Below are positions 47,908 through 61,000 of a stretch of 64,000 nt of DNA, piece after piece; position 1 is the stretch's first letter, and each line of letters opens with the position of its first letter. The notes under the pieces were generated by a model, which ran no database searches, was not told the origin of the DNA, and saw nothing but the letters and a program-made list of their open reading frames with translations. The position numbers were made by a program, and so were the translations under genes. Source of the DNA: Triglochin maritima (lineage: Eukaryota > Streptophyta > Magnoliopsida > Alismatales > Juncaginaceae); contig OY821777.1 in NCBI GenBank assembly GCA_963682175.1, forward strand, positions 3,737,501 through 3,801,500, read 5' to 3'.

Positions 47908-50900
47908 ATGAAGAAGGTGGAATTTTCGGCGTCCAAGAGCTTCGAATCCTTCAGATCCCTCAAGGGATCCATGCCTGTAGCATCGAGAGCGTTTGCAACT
48001 CCGACTCCAGGGCCTTCTTCCGAGTCGTCTCTTGGAAGTTTCGCGAATCTCAAGCTGACGGCAGGTTCGATTCTGATCTCAGTAAAAGTTGCGGTTCTTG
48101 TTTTTCTCTAGAAATTTGCACCCTTTTGTTGATCAAGGAACTTTTCCTTTTGTGCGATCGGGTTCCAGAGAAGTTGGTTAAGGAACAAGCTTCTGTGAAG
48201 ATGGACCTCGAATTAGCCGTAAACCCTTTGCATATTATTCGTCTTACCTTCTTCTGAAAACTAATTAGTTAGTTATGATATCTGTTGCTGTGTTGTTTTG
48301 CAAATGCTTGTAGAATTCGAAAATGAAAAAGGCAGTCGAGCAGATTCATCTTCTAGAGGTGAAGCTCCGAGATACTAATAACACAAATGCAAAGCTCAGA
48401 GTGAAGCAAAGGGAAGACGAAAAGCTGTGGAGAGGTTTAGATTCAAAACTCTCTTCAACCAAGACTTTATGTGAGCAGCTAACCGAAACTCTCCAGTACC
48501 TTGCTGGTCAGACTCGTCACTGTAAGTTTACACTTCCCACCACATTTTTGTACTACGTTTAAGATGAAGTTCTGTTTTTATTTTATTTTATTGTTATCAC
48601 ATAGACGAATGTGTTTTTGGTGATCAATATTTATATAATATATTCACCTTATGAACAGCTGAGGAGGACAAGAAGTTGCTTGAGGAGAAGCTTCATGAGA
48701 ATTCTAAATCTTTAGATGACCTTACCTCTAAAATGAACCACCTCTCTGGGAAACTAGATCATGCGAAGGAGAATACCAGAAAGTGTAAGAAGTAAAGATT
48801 TACTTTGTGAATAATAATTACTGATAAAAAAGTTTGTGAACAATAATCGATTTTCAATTTTTTGTGTCATTGTGTGTTTGTTGTTTCTCCATCATATAAT
48901 TTGTCATTAATAGGAACCCTGTCAACAATGTAGTTGATGTTTTGTTTTTGCAACTGTAATCATTATGTTGGCGTGGTTGCTTTCTGCAAATTGGTAAGTT
49001 GGTGATTATTTTCCCAACTTTTGAAGGGGAACAAGATATGTCAGAAGTTCAACAAAAGAGGGAAGAAATAATGAGAGCACTGGAAGCTGAAAGATGTGCA
49101 ACAGAGGACCTTAAAAAGGAAAAAGGTTACTTCCCTACCATTTTTACTATCAAAAGAGATAGGTCATTTAAATTCACGAGTTGATTGCATGCACTTAATA
49201 TAGAGCTATTAAGTTTGTCTCCTTTTTGTTATGTCCTAGCTCACATGGAAGCCTCATGTGTTTTCTCCATGCAGATGATGTTATCAAGAAGTTGCTAAAC
49301 AACATCGAAGAGAACAAGGTCCACTTAGAGGGAGCTAATTCTGAAATGCAAGGATTGTTACAGGAATTAAGGTTAAAAGAGGTCAATTACGAATCGTTGG
49401 AATTAAACCTCAAAAATTTGAATAAGGAAAAGAGTGCTCTGCAATCTTCAAATGATGAGCTTGCAAAACGATTGCTGGATTCTATCTCAGAGACAGAAAA
49501 TCTAGAGAGTGTGGTTCATTTAATGAAACTAAAAGTAGCAGAGTTGGATGAATATAGTATAACTGTTTCAAGCAATCTCAATCAAATGTACTCCTCCATG
49601 GAGATCTGCTACAAACTAGCCCAGCGAGAAAAGGATTTGGCAGTGAAGTCTGCACAAATGAAATTGGAGCATCTCCAGAATCAGCACATATGCATGGTAA
49701 AGGAAAATGAGGCCTCCAAAGCAGAGAATGAAACTCTGAGAAGCCGGATCACAGAGTTGCAAAAGATGCAAGAATTTGTCATGGTACAGCATGCAGATGA
49801 ATGCCGCTTGGCAGAGGATAAAATCAGAACCCTTGAATCTGAAATGGGTAACCTTGTTGAAAAGAAAAAGGATTTGGAAATGCTTGTTTCCAAGCTAGAG
49901 GAAAAAATCTTACATCTGTCGGATTCTTCAAGCATGAACGAGAATAAAATGGTAAGGATGCTACTTAGATTGTGTTTGATCGCCATTGCATGGAAATATT
50001 GTACCTGTTTATTGTTTTAATCTACATTGGATTTCCAGCAAGATATGTTGCTGAAAGTGTCATGCCTAGAGTCTGAAAATAAAGATATGCAGCACAAGAT
50101 GCAGTTGATGTTGAAGGAAAATTCTGAGAAGCTAGAAAAGCTCCACAATGTCAGTACAGAGTACGAACAGCAAGCTGCCTCCTTAGAGAATCAGAGAAGT
50201 GAGCTTCAATGTCTTCTGGACGAGAAAGAAAAGTCCATCATGCAGTTGATTGAGGGAAAAACGCTGTTGGAGCAGCAAAAATCTGAGGTTTCACAGACTT
50301 TTGATCTTATAACAAGTCAAACTAGTCAAATGTCCTGATTTTTTTTCTTTGACCTTGTCTTTACAGAAGGAAATGTCACTTGCTTCTGCTGATGTCAAGC
50401 TGAACGAAGCAAAAAAACAGTTTGAGCAGATGCTTGAAAATAAAAGGCTTGAGTTGGCTAAGCATCTAAAAGATATATCACAGAAAAATGACCAGGCGAT
50501 CTGCATTTCTGTGGTCTTTTAAAAATACTAGGTCCACTCTGTAGTTTTGGTTGTTCTGACGCAGTAAAATGTATATTGTAGGCAATCAATGACATCAGAA
50601 AGAAATATGAAACGGATAAGTTGGAGATTGTTAAAGCTGAAACTGAAAAGGTGGTTGTATTTTATTAGTTCCTTCTTATATTACAATTATCTATGTTAAT
50701 TTTTTTTTTTTTGAAATTTAGCCCAGCAAAAATATTCAAGAAATAGAACGAAACTTGATGAAGTCATTGGCAAAAATGAAATGGAAGTGCAACAAAAGCT
50801 AGTTCGTGCTAGAGAAGAGCATGATGAATATGCATGCATTTTAATAATCTGTGAATCTTGAAATTCATTTTTTCTCTCTAAATAATATACATTTGACACA

Positions 50901-53900
50901 AAGCAACTTTATATGCAACATTAATGCTGCACTGTAACATTGTGGTGCTCGATCATTTTATCTGATGTAGTGTAAAATAAACTCTCTCTATTTGCAGGTA
51001 AGGAAGATGCAGCAGGAATATGATCAGAAAGAATTGAAACTTCGAACTTCTCACATCGAAGAGATGCAGAGAATACAGCTTCAGGCTGAAAATGAACTAA
51101 GAGAGGTGCTATTTTGTTGCATGTAGGAGTTAACACCTTGCTTTTTGCGTGTGTTCTAAATCTTGATCAACAAATTCAGAGAACATTATCTCTAAAGAAG
51201 GAGCACGAGATTCAGATAAAATGCTTAACACACCAACATGAGGATGAATATGGAAAACTGCAAGAGGAACTGGAGCTTCAGCAGTCTAAGGTACTTATGC
51301 TTTAGGATCGAGTGCACCCTTTCCAGTTTTCTTTTCGGGATCATTTCTTTTCGCAAAGTATCTTATCAAGATCAATTGCTTTTTTCTGTGTTGATTCCTT
51401 CCTGTTTACTCCTTGTTGTCTCATTATAGGAAGAAAAGCAAAGAGCGCTATTGGAATTGCAGTGGAAAGTAATGGACGAAAAAAGTCAACAAAATGAGGT
51501 GGAGGTGAATTCAAAGAAGGTAGGACCCTAGAACTGGTTAGGTCTTAGAAATATAAAATGCAGTATGTCTTGAATAGTTGCTGGAGTAGCTTTCTCTGGA
51601 GTTCTATTTTGCATTTATTTGGAAAGCTAGCCCCTGTTGGTAGAAATTATACAAAGTCAAAGTCATAAAGGATCATCCGCTTACGGCGATGATTCTTGGT
51701 CTTATATAAGTCCATGGTACCTGCTCGACATCAGTTACCTAACCTTACCAGTGACCTTCAAATTGCCTAAGATACATGCTTACTAGGATATTTGATCCAT
51801 CCTGATATAACATGTAAGGAACACATTTTTCATTTTTGTCAGTCTACTCATTGTAGTGTACAGTCAAATATTTGTGAACTTGGAAATGCCCCATCTTGTG
51901 ATGCTTATGAAATTTATATCTATATGAACTGGATTCTTATATGGTGATGGTTTTTATTATTTGTCGTGGAACACTTGCACCAATTTGTGGTTCACATTTT
52001 TTGAGATGAAAGCATTATTACTATATATATTTCATGGACTGAAGAATGTGGGAAAAGCATGTGTATATTAGTATAGCAATTTCTTTTTGGTCAATAGCCA
52101 TTACAAAATTTGCATCGTTGATAAAGTACTCTCTTGGGTGTTACTACTAATTCATCTTCCATAAGAATATGCCAAAGCCGAACATATTTTTGCATAGTTG
52201 CATTGAATGTATATACACTTGAAACTGTACATTTTGTCTTGATTGTGCTATTAAGATTTAAGAGTCAGTTATATCGTCACTGTCTATAGTTGTGCTGATC
52301 TTAGTCTTGTGGGACACTGTATTCTCCTGTGTTCTGGAAAACCATGCAGACTTATCAATATTGTGCTGAAAAATAGGGGCATACACAATTTCTTATTATT
52401 GTGGATTTAGGTGGATGGCTTGAGGACAGATGCTTAAAATATGTAGCATTCATTTAGTGATGAACAAATTAGAAGTAGTGTAAAACATGAAAACTGTTTG
52501 AATCTCAGTGCTTATTATTCCCAATGATGCAGGAATATTCCGTTTCATCGATCAAGAAAAGAGGCACTGATGTTCAAATGCGAAATCATCTGCCTTCGAT
52601 TGGATCAGTAAAAAGAAAAAAGGTGAGATATGAAGTCTATCATGTAAAGATAGTTGTGTAACTATAGTAAAAAACGACAGTTGTTTAGCAATAAACATTG
52701 GATGCCTTGTAGGATGTGGACATTTCGGGTATAATGCGCACTCCTGTGGCAAAAATGTTGAGAAAAGTAGAAAAAGGAAACCCAGGAAGCATAGTGAGTG
52801 TTCCGAAGCATAGCAGGAAGGTGATACACCTCTATCTTAAATTTGATATTGGTTTTATTTTTTTGACATCACATCCACGAGTCCATGACATCAAACATAT
52901 GTGGCAATTTTGAATTTGATCAGGAAAAACATGTACAAAGCAGTCGGAATATGTTTGGTTAAGAATGTTCTGTTGTTTATGTTTTGGTAACTTAAATTTG
53001 TCATCATCTTTTATCGTTTTGTAGCAGGTAACTCATCATGAATATGAGATTGAGACATCTAATGGAAAGACAATCAAGACGCATAAGAAAACAAAAAGCA
53101 CTGTCATGTTTGGTGTAAGTTTATCCTTAAATCATTAATTATTTTGTTCACATTGGTCATTAGTACTTTGAGGTGCCTATGATGTTAGAAGTCTCAAAAT
53201 AATTTCAGATTGCCCAATGCACTATTCTTACACTCACACATATGACACCTGATATGGTAAAAAATGTTTACGTCTAAAGATGTATGGTTGTGTCAGACCG
53301 ATCCTTGGGCCGTTTATGCTCTTGATATCATGCCAAAAGTGTAAGCTTCCATCTTCAAAACCAATTGATATTAAGTAATGAGATTTAAGACCTTATAACT
53401 CTCAAGAATAGTTTAAATTGTTCGATATGAGATTATTCTTAACAATCGGGAACTTTTGATGTTTTAAGTATTTTATTGATGTTCACCATGTATACATTCA
53501 GAACTCTGCTGAGAGAAAGAGAATGAAACGGAGCACACCACAAGCCAAGAAAGATGTGCCAAAGGTGAGGAGATGATGGTATCAATGATTTTCTGAATTT
53601 TTATTTGTTCCGGTTGAACATTTGAAATTTATTCTATTTTTAGTAAGACGGCTACCTGCTTATTTAGCCTGTGATATGTAACATAACGTAACAAATCACC
53701 TTTTTAATTTTTTTAGTCTGCATAAGGAAACCACTTTTTATGTTTTTTTTTGGTCTACACAGGCTCAGTTAGATAAACTGAATTGAGAGATACATGCTGT
53801 ACTTGCTCTCTGTTTTGAATTTCATTTTTGGTCTGCTATCTATGTATTTTTCCTGTGTAGGTAGCCGAGTATGCAGAGCCTCGCGCCTCAAATATTGGTG

Positions 53901-53959
53901 ATCTGTTCAGTGAGGGATCCTTGAATCCCTATACTGAAGATCCCTATGCATTCGACTAA
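47908..53959 (+). CDS. ZYP1: ZYP1, synaptonemal complex transverse-filament protein
   Basis: Eighteen exons: 47908-48064, 48169-48218, 48314-48521, 48659-48784, 49027-49125, 49275-49951, 50039-50287, 50367-50495, 50582-50650, 50727-50831, 50998-51105, 51180-51290, 51430-51519, 52533-52622, 52713-52820, 53028-53114, 53502-53564, 53861-53959; total 874 residues (Arabidopsis ZYP1a about 871). N-terminus [12 protein letters not shown] and [20 protein letters not shown], a coiled coil for most of the length, the [20 protein letters not shown] motif, then a basic C-terminal tail ([19 protein letters not shown]) ending [26 protein letters not shown]1 bridges lateral elements in meiotic prophase. Introns after exons 8 and 10 start with GC instead of GT in this model. 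Exon 4/5 junction (AAGT|gtaaga) is the least certain. Confidence 0.93.
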
Positions 53960-54139
53960 GGTACTCTGGATACATGCTTCAAAGTTCTATGCTCCTTTTA
54001 CCTGTTATTTTTGGGTAATACAGGAAATCAAAGGGTATTATTGCGCAAATTTTGTCATCAATTTCAGTGGTAGCTAGCACCTTTTAAATTGTAATTCCTT
54101 CACGTGGTTCAACCTTGAAAGTGGGATAAAACCACCCTT

Positions 54140-54478
54140 CTTGTCTACTTGATCCAATACATGTATGAAAGCTTTTTCATGGTGTCCGGTTTATTTAGCA
54201 CTTCATTGATAGCTTTTTAGTTACATCATGTACTCTTTCTTTGAAATCTCTTTCCTGAAATATGAGAAAGTGAAGAAATGGACACCAACACATTCTTTTT
54301 ACTAGAGATATACCCTACTTGTCTACTTGATCCAATACATGTATGAAAGTTTTTTCATGGTGTCCTATGGTTTATTTAGCACTTCATTGACAGCTTATTA
54401 GTTACATCATGTACATCATGCAATATGAGAAAGTGAAGAAATGGACACCAAGACATTCTTTTTACTAGAGATATACTC
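54140..54478. repeat. 178-bp tandem duplication downstream of ZYP1
   Basis: Copy 1 at 54140-54317 and copy 2 at 54318-54478 (cttgtctacttgatccaata ... ttctttttactagagatata), with a 23-bp shortening in copy 2 (loss of ctctttctttgaaatctctttcc-type bases) and a few substitutions. Confidence 0.85.
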
Positions 54479-55344
54479 GTCCTAAAATCTATTGTATCAA
54501 GCGTCAACCGTATCATGATTTCAAAACTCAAGACGAGCTCTTGAGGAAGACAACGTGCAGAAATATTGATGAGTTCATCAAATATGATAACCATCTGAAA
54601 TGACATCATACTTTAGTTTTTTTTATGTTGGAGTGGTTGTTCCAAAAGAGAAGTTGATTTAAAAATCGATTTGTGGTGGAATCCCTATGTTTTTTGTACA
54701 ATTGTTGTCCATAGAGTGGGTGTTTACACATTAAAGCTTGCTTTCTTCTCGTCCTCTGTTTCTTGCTGAATTTATCTCTCTTGTAAATATGTAATTACTA
54801 TTGGTCTGATGGCAAACTTTTAAAAGCTGCAGAAGGACATAACATTTTGCTTGGTAGCGGGTATGTTTTGCCTTCATTACAGTCGCTGGTCGCTGCTCAA
54901 GATTAAGCAGCAGCAGTGCTCATGGGGAAAGGAAGATGGTGAAGAGATGTATAGCCAGGGTAGCAGGATGGTAAAGGGAGCTAGCTGAAGTTGGTTTTGA
55001 TTTTTTCCCCATGGTTTTTGTCCGATACATTTCAGGTGGCTGTAGAATTGCTTCCCTTGGTGCTTGCCAGGACACTTGCTTTTTTTGCTGCTAGCCTGTA
55101 CCGATCCATGGTTGTAAGCTGATTTTTGTTTGTAAAAACTTTAGGAACTCAGAAAGAACAAACCCAAATTGCACGACCATATGGCAAGTACTTAAGATTG
55201 GATTTACTCAGATATGCCAAATGACTTTTTCATTTGTTATGAGCACGGGATAGTTTTGACGAACAAACCCAAATTTTCATACCAGGTGTGTCATATTAAA
55301 TTCTAACCCTCACATGTCAACTTCAAGAAAAACACACATCCATT
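54479..55344. other. Spacer, possibly 3' transcribed sequence
   Basis: No supported coding frame. At 54880-55000 a less AT-rich stretch follows an acceptor-like cattacag and could be a spliced 3' UTR exon or a gene remnant. Nothing else is recognised. Confidence 0.3.
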
Positions 55345-55830
55345 CTTAAAAGGAAGATTCGCACCCTTACAAGGGTGCGCAGTCAGTTTGGATGTTTAAT
55401 CGAACTCGACAATAAAGGAGTCGAGTTCTGTAAGGGAGATATTTTAGCAAACAACTCGTTCTAATTCGGAATTTACCTCTTTGTAACATTCAAATAGAAG
55501 TCTTATGTTGATTGACAATTGTCTTGTTTTAGCATTTAACTTATATTATCTTTAATTACGAGTGCCTTAACATTTAACCACCTGAGATAATATGATGTGC
55601 TAATTTGATTACATAAAAGTTTTAAGTTGGAGGTGCTAACAAAATGGGAAACATTTTGCCACTCCGGTCTTCACTCATTGGTTATTTTTTGTTAGTTAGT
55701 TTATTTTTTATATTAATTAGTATTGCTTAATGATTTTTTTACGGAACACGACACCTTCATTGTCGAGTTCGATTAGACATCTGAACTGACTCCGCACCCT
55801 CCTTAGGGGTGTGAATTTTTTTCCAAGTGT
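55345..55830. mobile_element. Foldback element with gaactcgac words
   Basis: The left arm 55350-55435 (attcgcacccttacaagggtgcgcagtcag ... taatcgaactcgacaa) is inverted in the right arm about 55745-55825 (ttgtcgagttcgatta ... ctgactccgcaccc ... ggggtgtgaatttt). No coding capacity. It directly abuts a MULE-family relic. Confidence 0.65.
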
Positions 55831-55924
55831 TGTAACTATGTAGAACTCGGTGTCTTAAACTCCGAATTGTGTTATGAAGGACTCAACATTCCGAGTTCTT
55901 CTAAATATATTTTTTTACCAAACT

Positions 55925-56210
55925 CGGCTCTGGCAGACGCCCCTCTACTGGGGTCGGGGGGCGGCTCCCGCGGGCGCCCGCCTGTTGGGTCGGACGTCTC
56001 TCGCGAACGTCCGACCCAAAAAAAACAAAAAAACTAAACAAGACATTTTACCAGATTCGAGTAGACCGGAGCGTCCGCTGACTGTTTTCCGGGCCTTTGA
56101 GACATGTTTTTGGGTGAATATGAGTGTAATATAAAGAAAATGGTGTTAGGAGAGTGAAATGAAGAGTTATATAAGTATAAATGACAGATGACAAAATGGT
56201 AATAGCCAAT
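55925..56210 (-). mobile_element. Relic of the MULE family right end, with second-gene exon 1
   Basis: It contains palindrome-array residue (cagacgcccctc ... gtcggacgtctctcgcgaacgtccgac, 55935-56018), then on the minus strand a 54-nt first exon at 56105-56052 encoding MSQRPGKQSADAPVYSNL with donor CTG|gtaaaa, then a TATATAA word at about 56171. The order is the same as in the complete MULE right end. The rest of the element is not seen. Confidence 0.7.
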
Positions 56211-57081
56211 CATAAGGGATCCACAGCCAACAGAAAACACTACTTGCCAACATTCATGGTAAAGCAAATTTAAGCGTCCTTTCATCCAACGAGGCCATCC
56301 AACTTATGATAACCTTCTCTGTTTACATAACTCCAATGCAAACATATCGTTAAGCTATCATCAATCCAGACAACAATAGATGCCATCAAACGTACATCCA
56401 GACAAAATTTAACGGTGACAATTTATAGGAATTTAACTACTGGTTGAAGCCTGTTATGCGATATACACACGTACATGCACACGTTTTATTATTATTGTAT
56501 TATAAATATAATAGTTGGTCGGTAAGTATGACAGGTATAGGCAGGTTAGCTATTTGTCACTACAATTACAAGCTAACACTAAAAGCATAAATAATCGTAC
56601 CCGAATTACCCCAAGCATCATGTTTTCTCTTTTTGTCACGTCAGCTCACCCAATCTACCCAAAAATTTCCTTAATCATGCCCAAAAATACCCCAAACATC
56701 ATACATTTTCTTCCAATCACGCCCCAAAACACCTCAATCACCATACATTATCTTCCATCCATGTCATTTGAAGATCAATTCTGGGTAAAATAAAAAAAAT
56801 CACAAAAAATCCTACAAAATCAAAACAAATAAAAAAACATATTTTCAGGAAAAAATATATTTGATAAAATAATTTAAAACGATTTTTTAAAGATTTTTAA
56901 CAAATAAAAATAATAATTCAACGAATGGGTGGGGGACACGTTCCCCCACCCAAAACACCCCTCGCCCACTGCACGATCCGACGCTCGGGCGGGGGATGTG
57001 GCAATCGTTTTGTGCGGGAGGGTCGACGTGACCAGGCGCCCAACTCCTCCGCCCACCCGTTAACTATCCTCTAAGATACTA
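56211..57081. other. Intergenic, no gene seen
   Basis: Includes an A+C-rich stretch (56600-56770, accccaaacatcatac words repeated about three times) and a small GC-rich patch (56930-57060) with gggcgggggatgtggcaatc. No supported frame. Confidence 0.4.
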
Positions 57082-57268
57082 ACCTGGGTACCGGGCCGGC
57101 CTATCGCGGGCCTAGCTCAGCCGGCGAGCCCATATTTTTATTTTTAAAGTATTTTCATTATTTTGGTGGTATTTTAGTTGTTTTAGATTCCGGGCCTTGG
57201 CCGTGGTGAGGCCCAGCACGAAGCCCGACGGGCCGGGCCTGAAGCATGCTGTGCCGGGCCCAGGTCTT
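57082..57268. mobile_element. hAT-like element (GGGCCGGGCC type)
   Basis: Left acctgggtaccgggccgg, right gtgccgggcccaggtctt as its imperfect inverse; flanks gatacta (57075-57081) and aatacta (57269-57275). The interior is AT-rich between gggcc-rich ends. This is the weakest of the hAT-like calls. Confidence 0.5.
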
Positions 57269-57275
57269 AATACTA

Positions 57276-58061
57276 GGTCAGCAAAACATTATCAATACAA
57301 CTTTCAGTTATGTTGGAGTGAAAATGACATCTCCTAGGAACTCCTTCAGTTAAGATACAATGTCGCTATCGGCTCTCTAGATCATTCATTGTCCGTTCTA
57401 AAACCCCACCTGAGAATGCACAAGGAATTTAATATTAAAATGAATGTACTTGCATCCAATCGACTAGTAAATTAATAATCCAACAGAATGAAGGGTGACA
57501 GGGACAATGCGACATAAGAGTTCAACATAAATCGTAGGAAGATCTCTGTTTACACCAAAGTGCTCCAGATTCCATAATACAGACGACTCATTACCTTGGG
57601 TCAGAGGCTAATATTTGTTAACAATTGTACTTTTCATGAAATGTTTGAGCCAGATTGACGTATAAACTTACCGACTTATTCTTAAACCGAGAGCCTCAAA
57701 TTATGACACTAAAATCTGTAGCCAATGAAATGCCCTATATTGCCTAGTATATTTTGGTATATAAAAAATAAATCTAATAAAATATTAAATTCTGTAGTTA
57801 ATGAAATTTTATATATTACCTGTTGTATTTGGTAGCTAAGGTGCCATTTTGAGCAAGAAAATTTCAACAGAAACTAGTAAATTACTCGAGGGAAAAAAAG
57901 GAGCAAAGCCTACCATTGTTCTTAGCGCACCACCTTTGCACCCTTATAGACCACCTTTACACCCCTAGTGACGCAGCGTATTCTAGAGCATATTAAACAG
58001 CCCTCCATTTCAGTGAAAATTTACTCCTTACAAGTACCTTCAATGATAGTGAAATTCAGCT
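57276..58061. other. RDR2 3' flank, no gene seen
   Basis: AT-rich sequence downstream of the RDR2 stop. A short inverted word pair (taatgaaat...ttatatatt) is present at 57720-57830. No ORF is supported. Confidence 0.4.
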
Positions 58062-61000
58062 TCAAATTGCATCCAATGGTATATCCCGACTGACAACTTT
58101 GGATGACTTTATGGGAAGCAAAACATCGGAAAAGGTCCATGGAAAGCTCAAAAAATTTGTGACTGAACGGTACTTTGGGTGATAAGTAACATAATAACAT
58201 GCAGATGCTATCTTTTGGTAAGCTTTTTCATCACCGCAGCTTCTTGGCCAAACCATGACCTCTTTTTGTAAAGCTCCAAAACCCACCAAGATCTGGTCTT
58301 TCACCTCACCGTATCGCACTCTATCTTTTTCTAAATATGCTGATCGGTTTCTCAAATTGCCTGTCAAGATTTCATCTTCACTCTCAGCTCCATAGTAGTT
58401 CATTAGTGCACTAAATCTCTCTGCATACTCACTCTTGTATTCTTCTGCAATTTGCAAATACAACTCGAAATCCTTCACCTCGAGATCAGAATCATAGCTA
58501 TCCATTGGCAATTCCATTTGTCTCGTGATCAATGAATGCCCTTCCAAAGAATTCAGGGTCATGTGATAAAGCTTTCCAAAAACCCCAGTCGAAATGTACA
58601 TGGGTTTTTCAGTCCTTTCCATGAAATCTGGATATTCCTTTGGTCTAAGAACCTTGGGCATTTCTGCAGGTGCTCCAGTTTTTGCGAAGTCAACTGCCAT
58701 TGAATGAAGCTTTGCTAGCTGCAAACATTTTGAACTTCGAGCTTTACCCGGTTCACGGTCAGCGTGGACAAGATGAGCCGTTGATATAGCACCAAGGGAA
58801 TCGTTGATCATGTAATGAGCAAAAAAATTGTGAATTTCCTGCAATATTCATCCATTTTTAATATGCAAAGAAAAGGGCAGGAAACAGTTCAAAAAAATCA
58901 AATGACAGATTGGTGTTTTGTTGTCAAGATGTTGAAATATATGTCATGCATTATTTATAAAATATTGGTGGATTGGCTCAAAATGTACCATGTTACTGAG
59001 AAAAAAGATATGAAGCTGTGACAAATGTCCACATAAGCACAAAAGCTATCAGCTGTATTATAACTGGAAACAAAAACAACAATCAAATTACACAAAAATA
59101 TTAGGGTTCGCTCGAAATATATTAAAAGCAAATCGCAGGTGTACTTTTGATCTTGAAGAATTATGCCGATGCCCTAATTGTATGTTAGAACACTGTATTG
59201 TTACTTGTATACTAATTTGGTGACACCATCCCACTTGGACCATCATGTCAAAACTTTCACGTTTTCATTCCACATAGTTTAGGAGATAAAACTGCAAGCT
59301 AAGACAGCATTACGAAAGAAACTAGTCTAAAATATCTAATAAAAAAATTGAGCATTACTATGTATTCCAATCAATTTAGTGACATAAAGAATTTGAAGGC
59401 ACTAACTGCACGTGAGAAAATGTAACATTGGGTTGAGAGTGGGAACAAATACCATGTTTCTTAATGCGTTGAAGGTTTTCTTGCTACAGTTATTTGCAAA
59501 CGAACTCAAAAGAAGAAGCACACTGAACCACACAACGTATCCCGTCAGCTAGTCGGACATTAGTCAGTCCCAAGGATCCAAATCAAGTACCTGGTGACTA
59601 AATGTAGAGTATTAGTTAAATCCCATCGGTACTAGCTACTTGTTTTTAAAGTAATTGGTTATGATTGACATCAGAGGGGTTTAAATACCCGCTTTTACGG
59701 CTTATAATACTCATTTGTTTGATGTGTCATGGAAAAATTTGCCTGAGACGTGAAACATTTAAAAAGAAAACTGGCTTTTATTTCTTTGAAGGAAAAGAGC
59801 CTCAGAGTTTGAGGTGCTAACCTTCATTCAGTATGGTCCAACAGCATGAGACAAGGACTTACAGGTTCTAAGTATCTATTATTGTATCCTACTTTTTAGA
59901 AAAAAATGATACCATCTATTGATGATGTACCATGCAGGCATGCACATATCCAGTCTTCATCCAGAGATTCAAAATAACAAATGTTTGGAAATAGAAGCAT
60001 TATCTGTTCTTTTAAAGGGAAAAAATGTAACTATAAGATGTAACTATTAGGAGAGAGTACGAATGGGCATTAAGAATGACAAAGAAATAAAAATAATAAT
60101 AGAGATAACATAAACAAGTTAGAAAGAGTTTGAAGATCTTGTAAATAAAAGTAGAAAATAACCTACAGACAAACAAACCTGTAATTTCACATCATGATCC
60201 ATAATTCTTGGCCTCCGTCCAACGTAATCCATTGGTGTGTCAGCTTTTATTGGGATAAGATTTTCATCCCAACATACAAAGTATAAATCTCCATCCAGAT
60301 CACCTCCAGAACATTCATTTGGATGTGGCCTGTTGCATCCAAATGTTAGTAAACCATATACAATTTTAACAAATTCATTAATATTTAAAATATAAACCAA
60401 GATGTTGATATGTCATCATTAAACTTGCCATATGAACCATTTTTAGTAAATGAAATAATTTTTAGAAAAATAGAAGAAACACATAAGGAGCTGTCAACAT
60501 GTCAACCTATAAAACTGACATTCCATTAGATGTCATCTAATGCAACCACCTGCCTCTATATTGTGTTAATGCATAAGGAGAACATAGAATAATTGGTTGT
60601 CTAAATCTCCTCCTTCCATCACCATTTTTCTGATCAGAAATAATTAAAACTACGGAGAATCCATCAAATCTCATGTTTCAGTGAGAATTGGTTTGCGGCA
60701 AAAATATAACTTAATAATGGATGCACTGGGACTTTGGGAGCACGTATGACCATAATAACCACGTCCATATCATAGTTGATATCGTTCTTCTATTTTATCT
60801 ATTAAATAAAGCTAGCCCTGAAATGGGTAGAGTAGTTTTCATCAGCAAAAAAAAAACTATAGCAATTATTCATGATACAAACATAAACCTAGAAAGATGA
60901 TTATTTTCTAGTGCTGACCAAACTTCTTTATTGTTTAACGGCAGGAGTGTTGGGCAATTTCTAATGTGTATGGTGAGCAAATTAGGAAAATTGTGGACGA

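Noticed and set aside
50291..50338. Extension of ZYP1 exon 7 to the TGA near 50338
   Set aside because: The donor GAG|gtttca at 50287 keeps phase and aligns the protein with other ZYP1 sequences; the extension breaks both.
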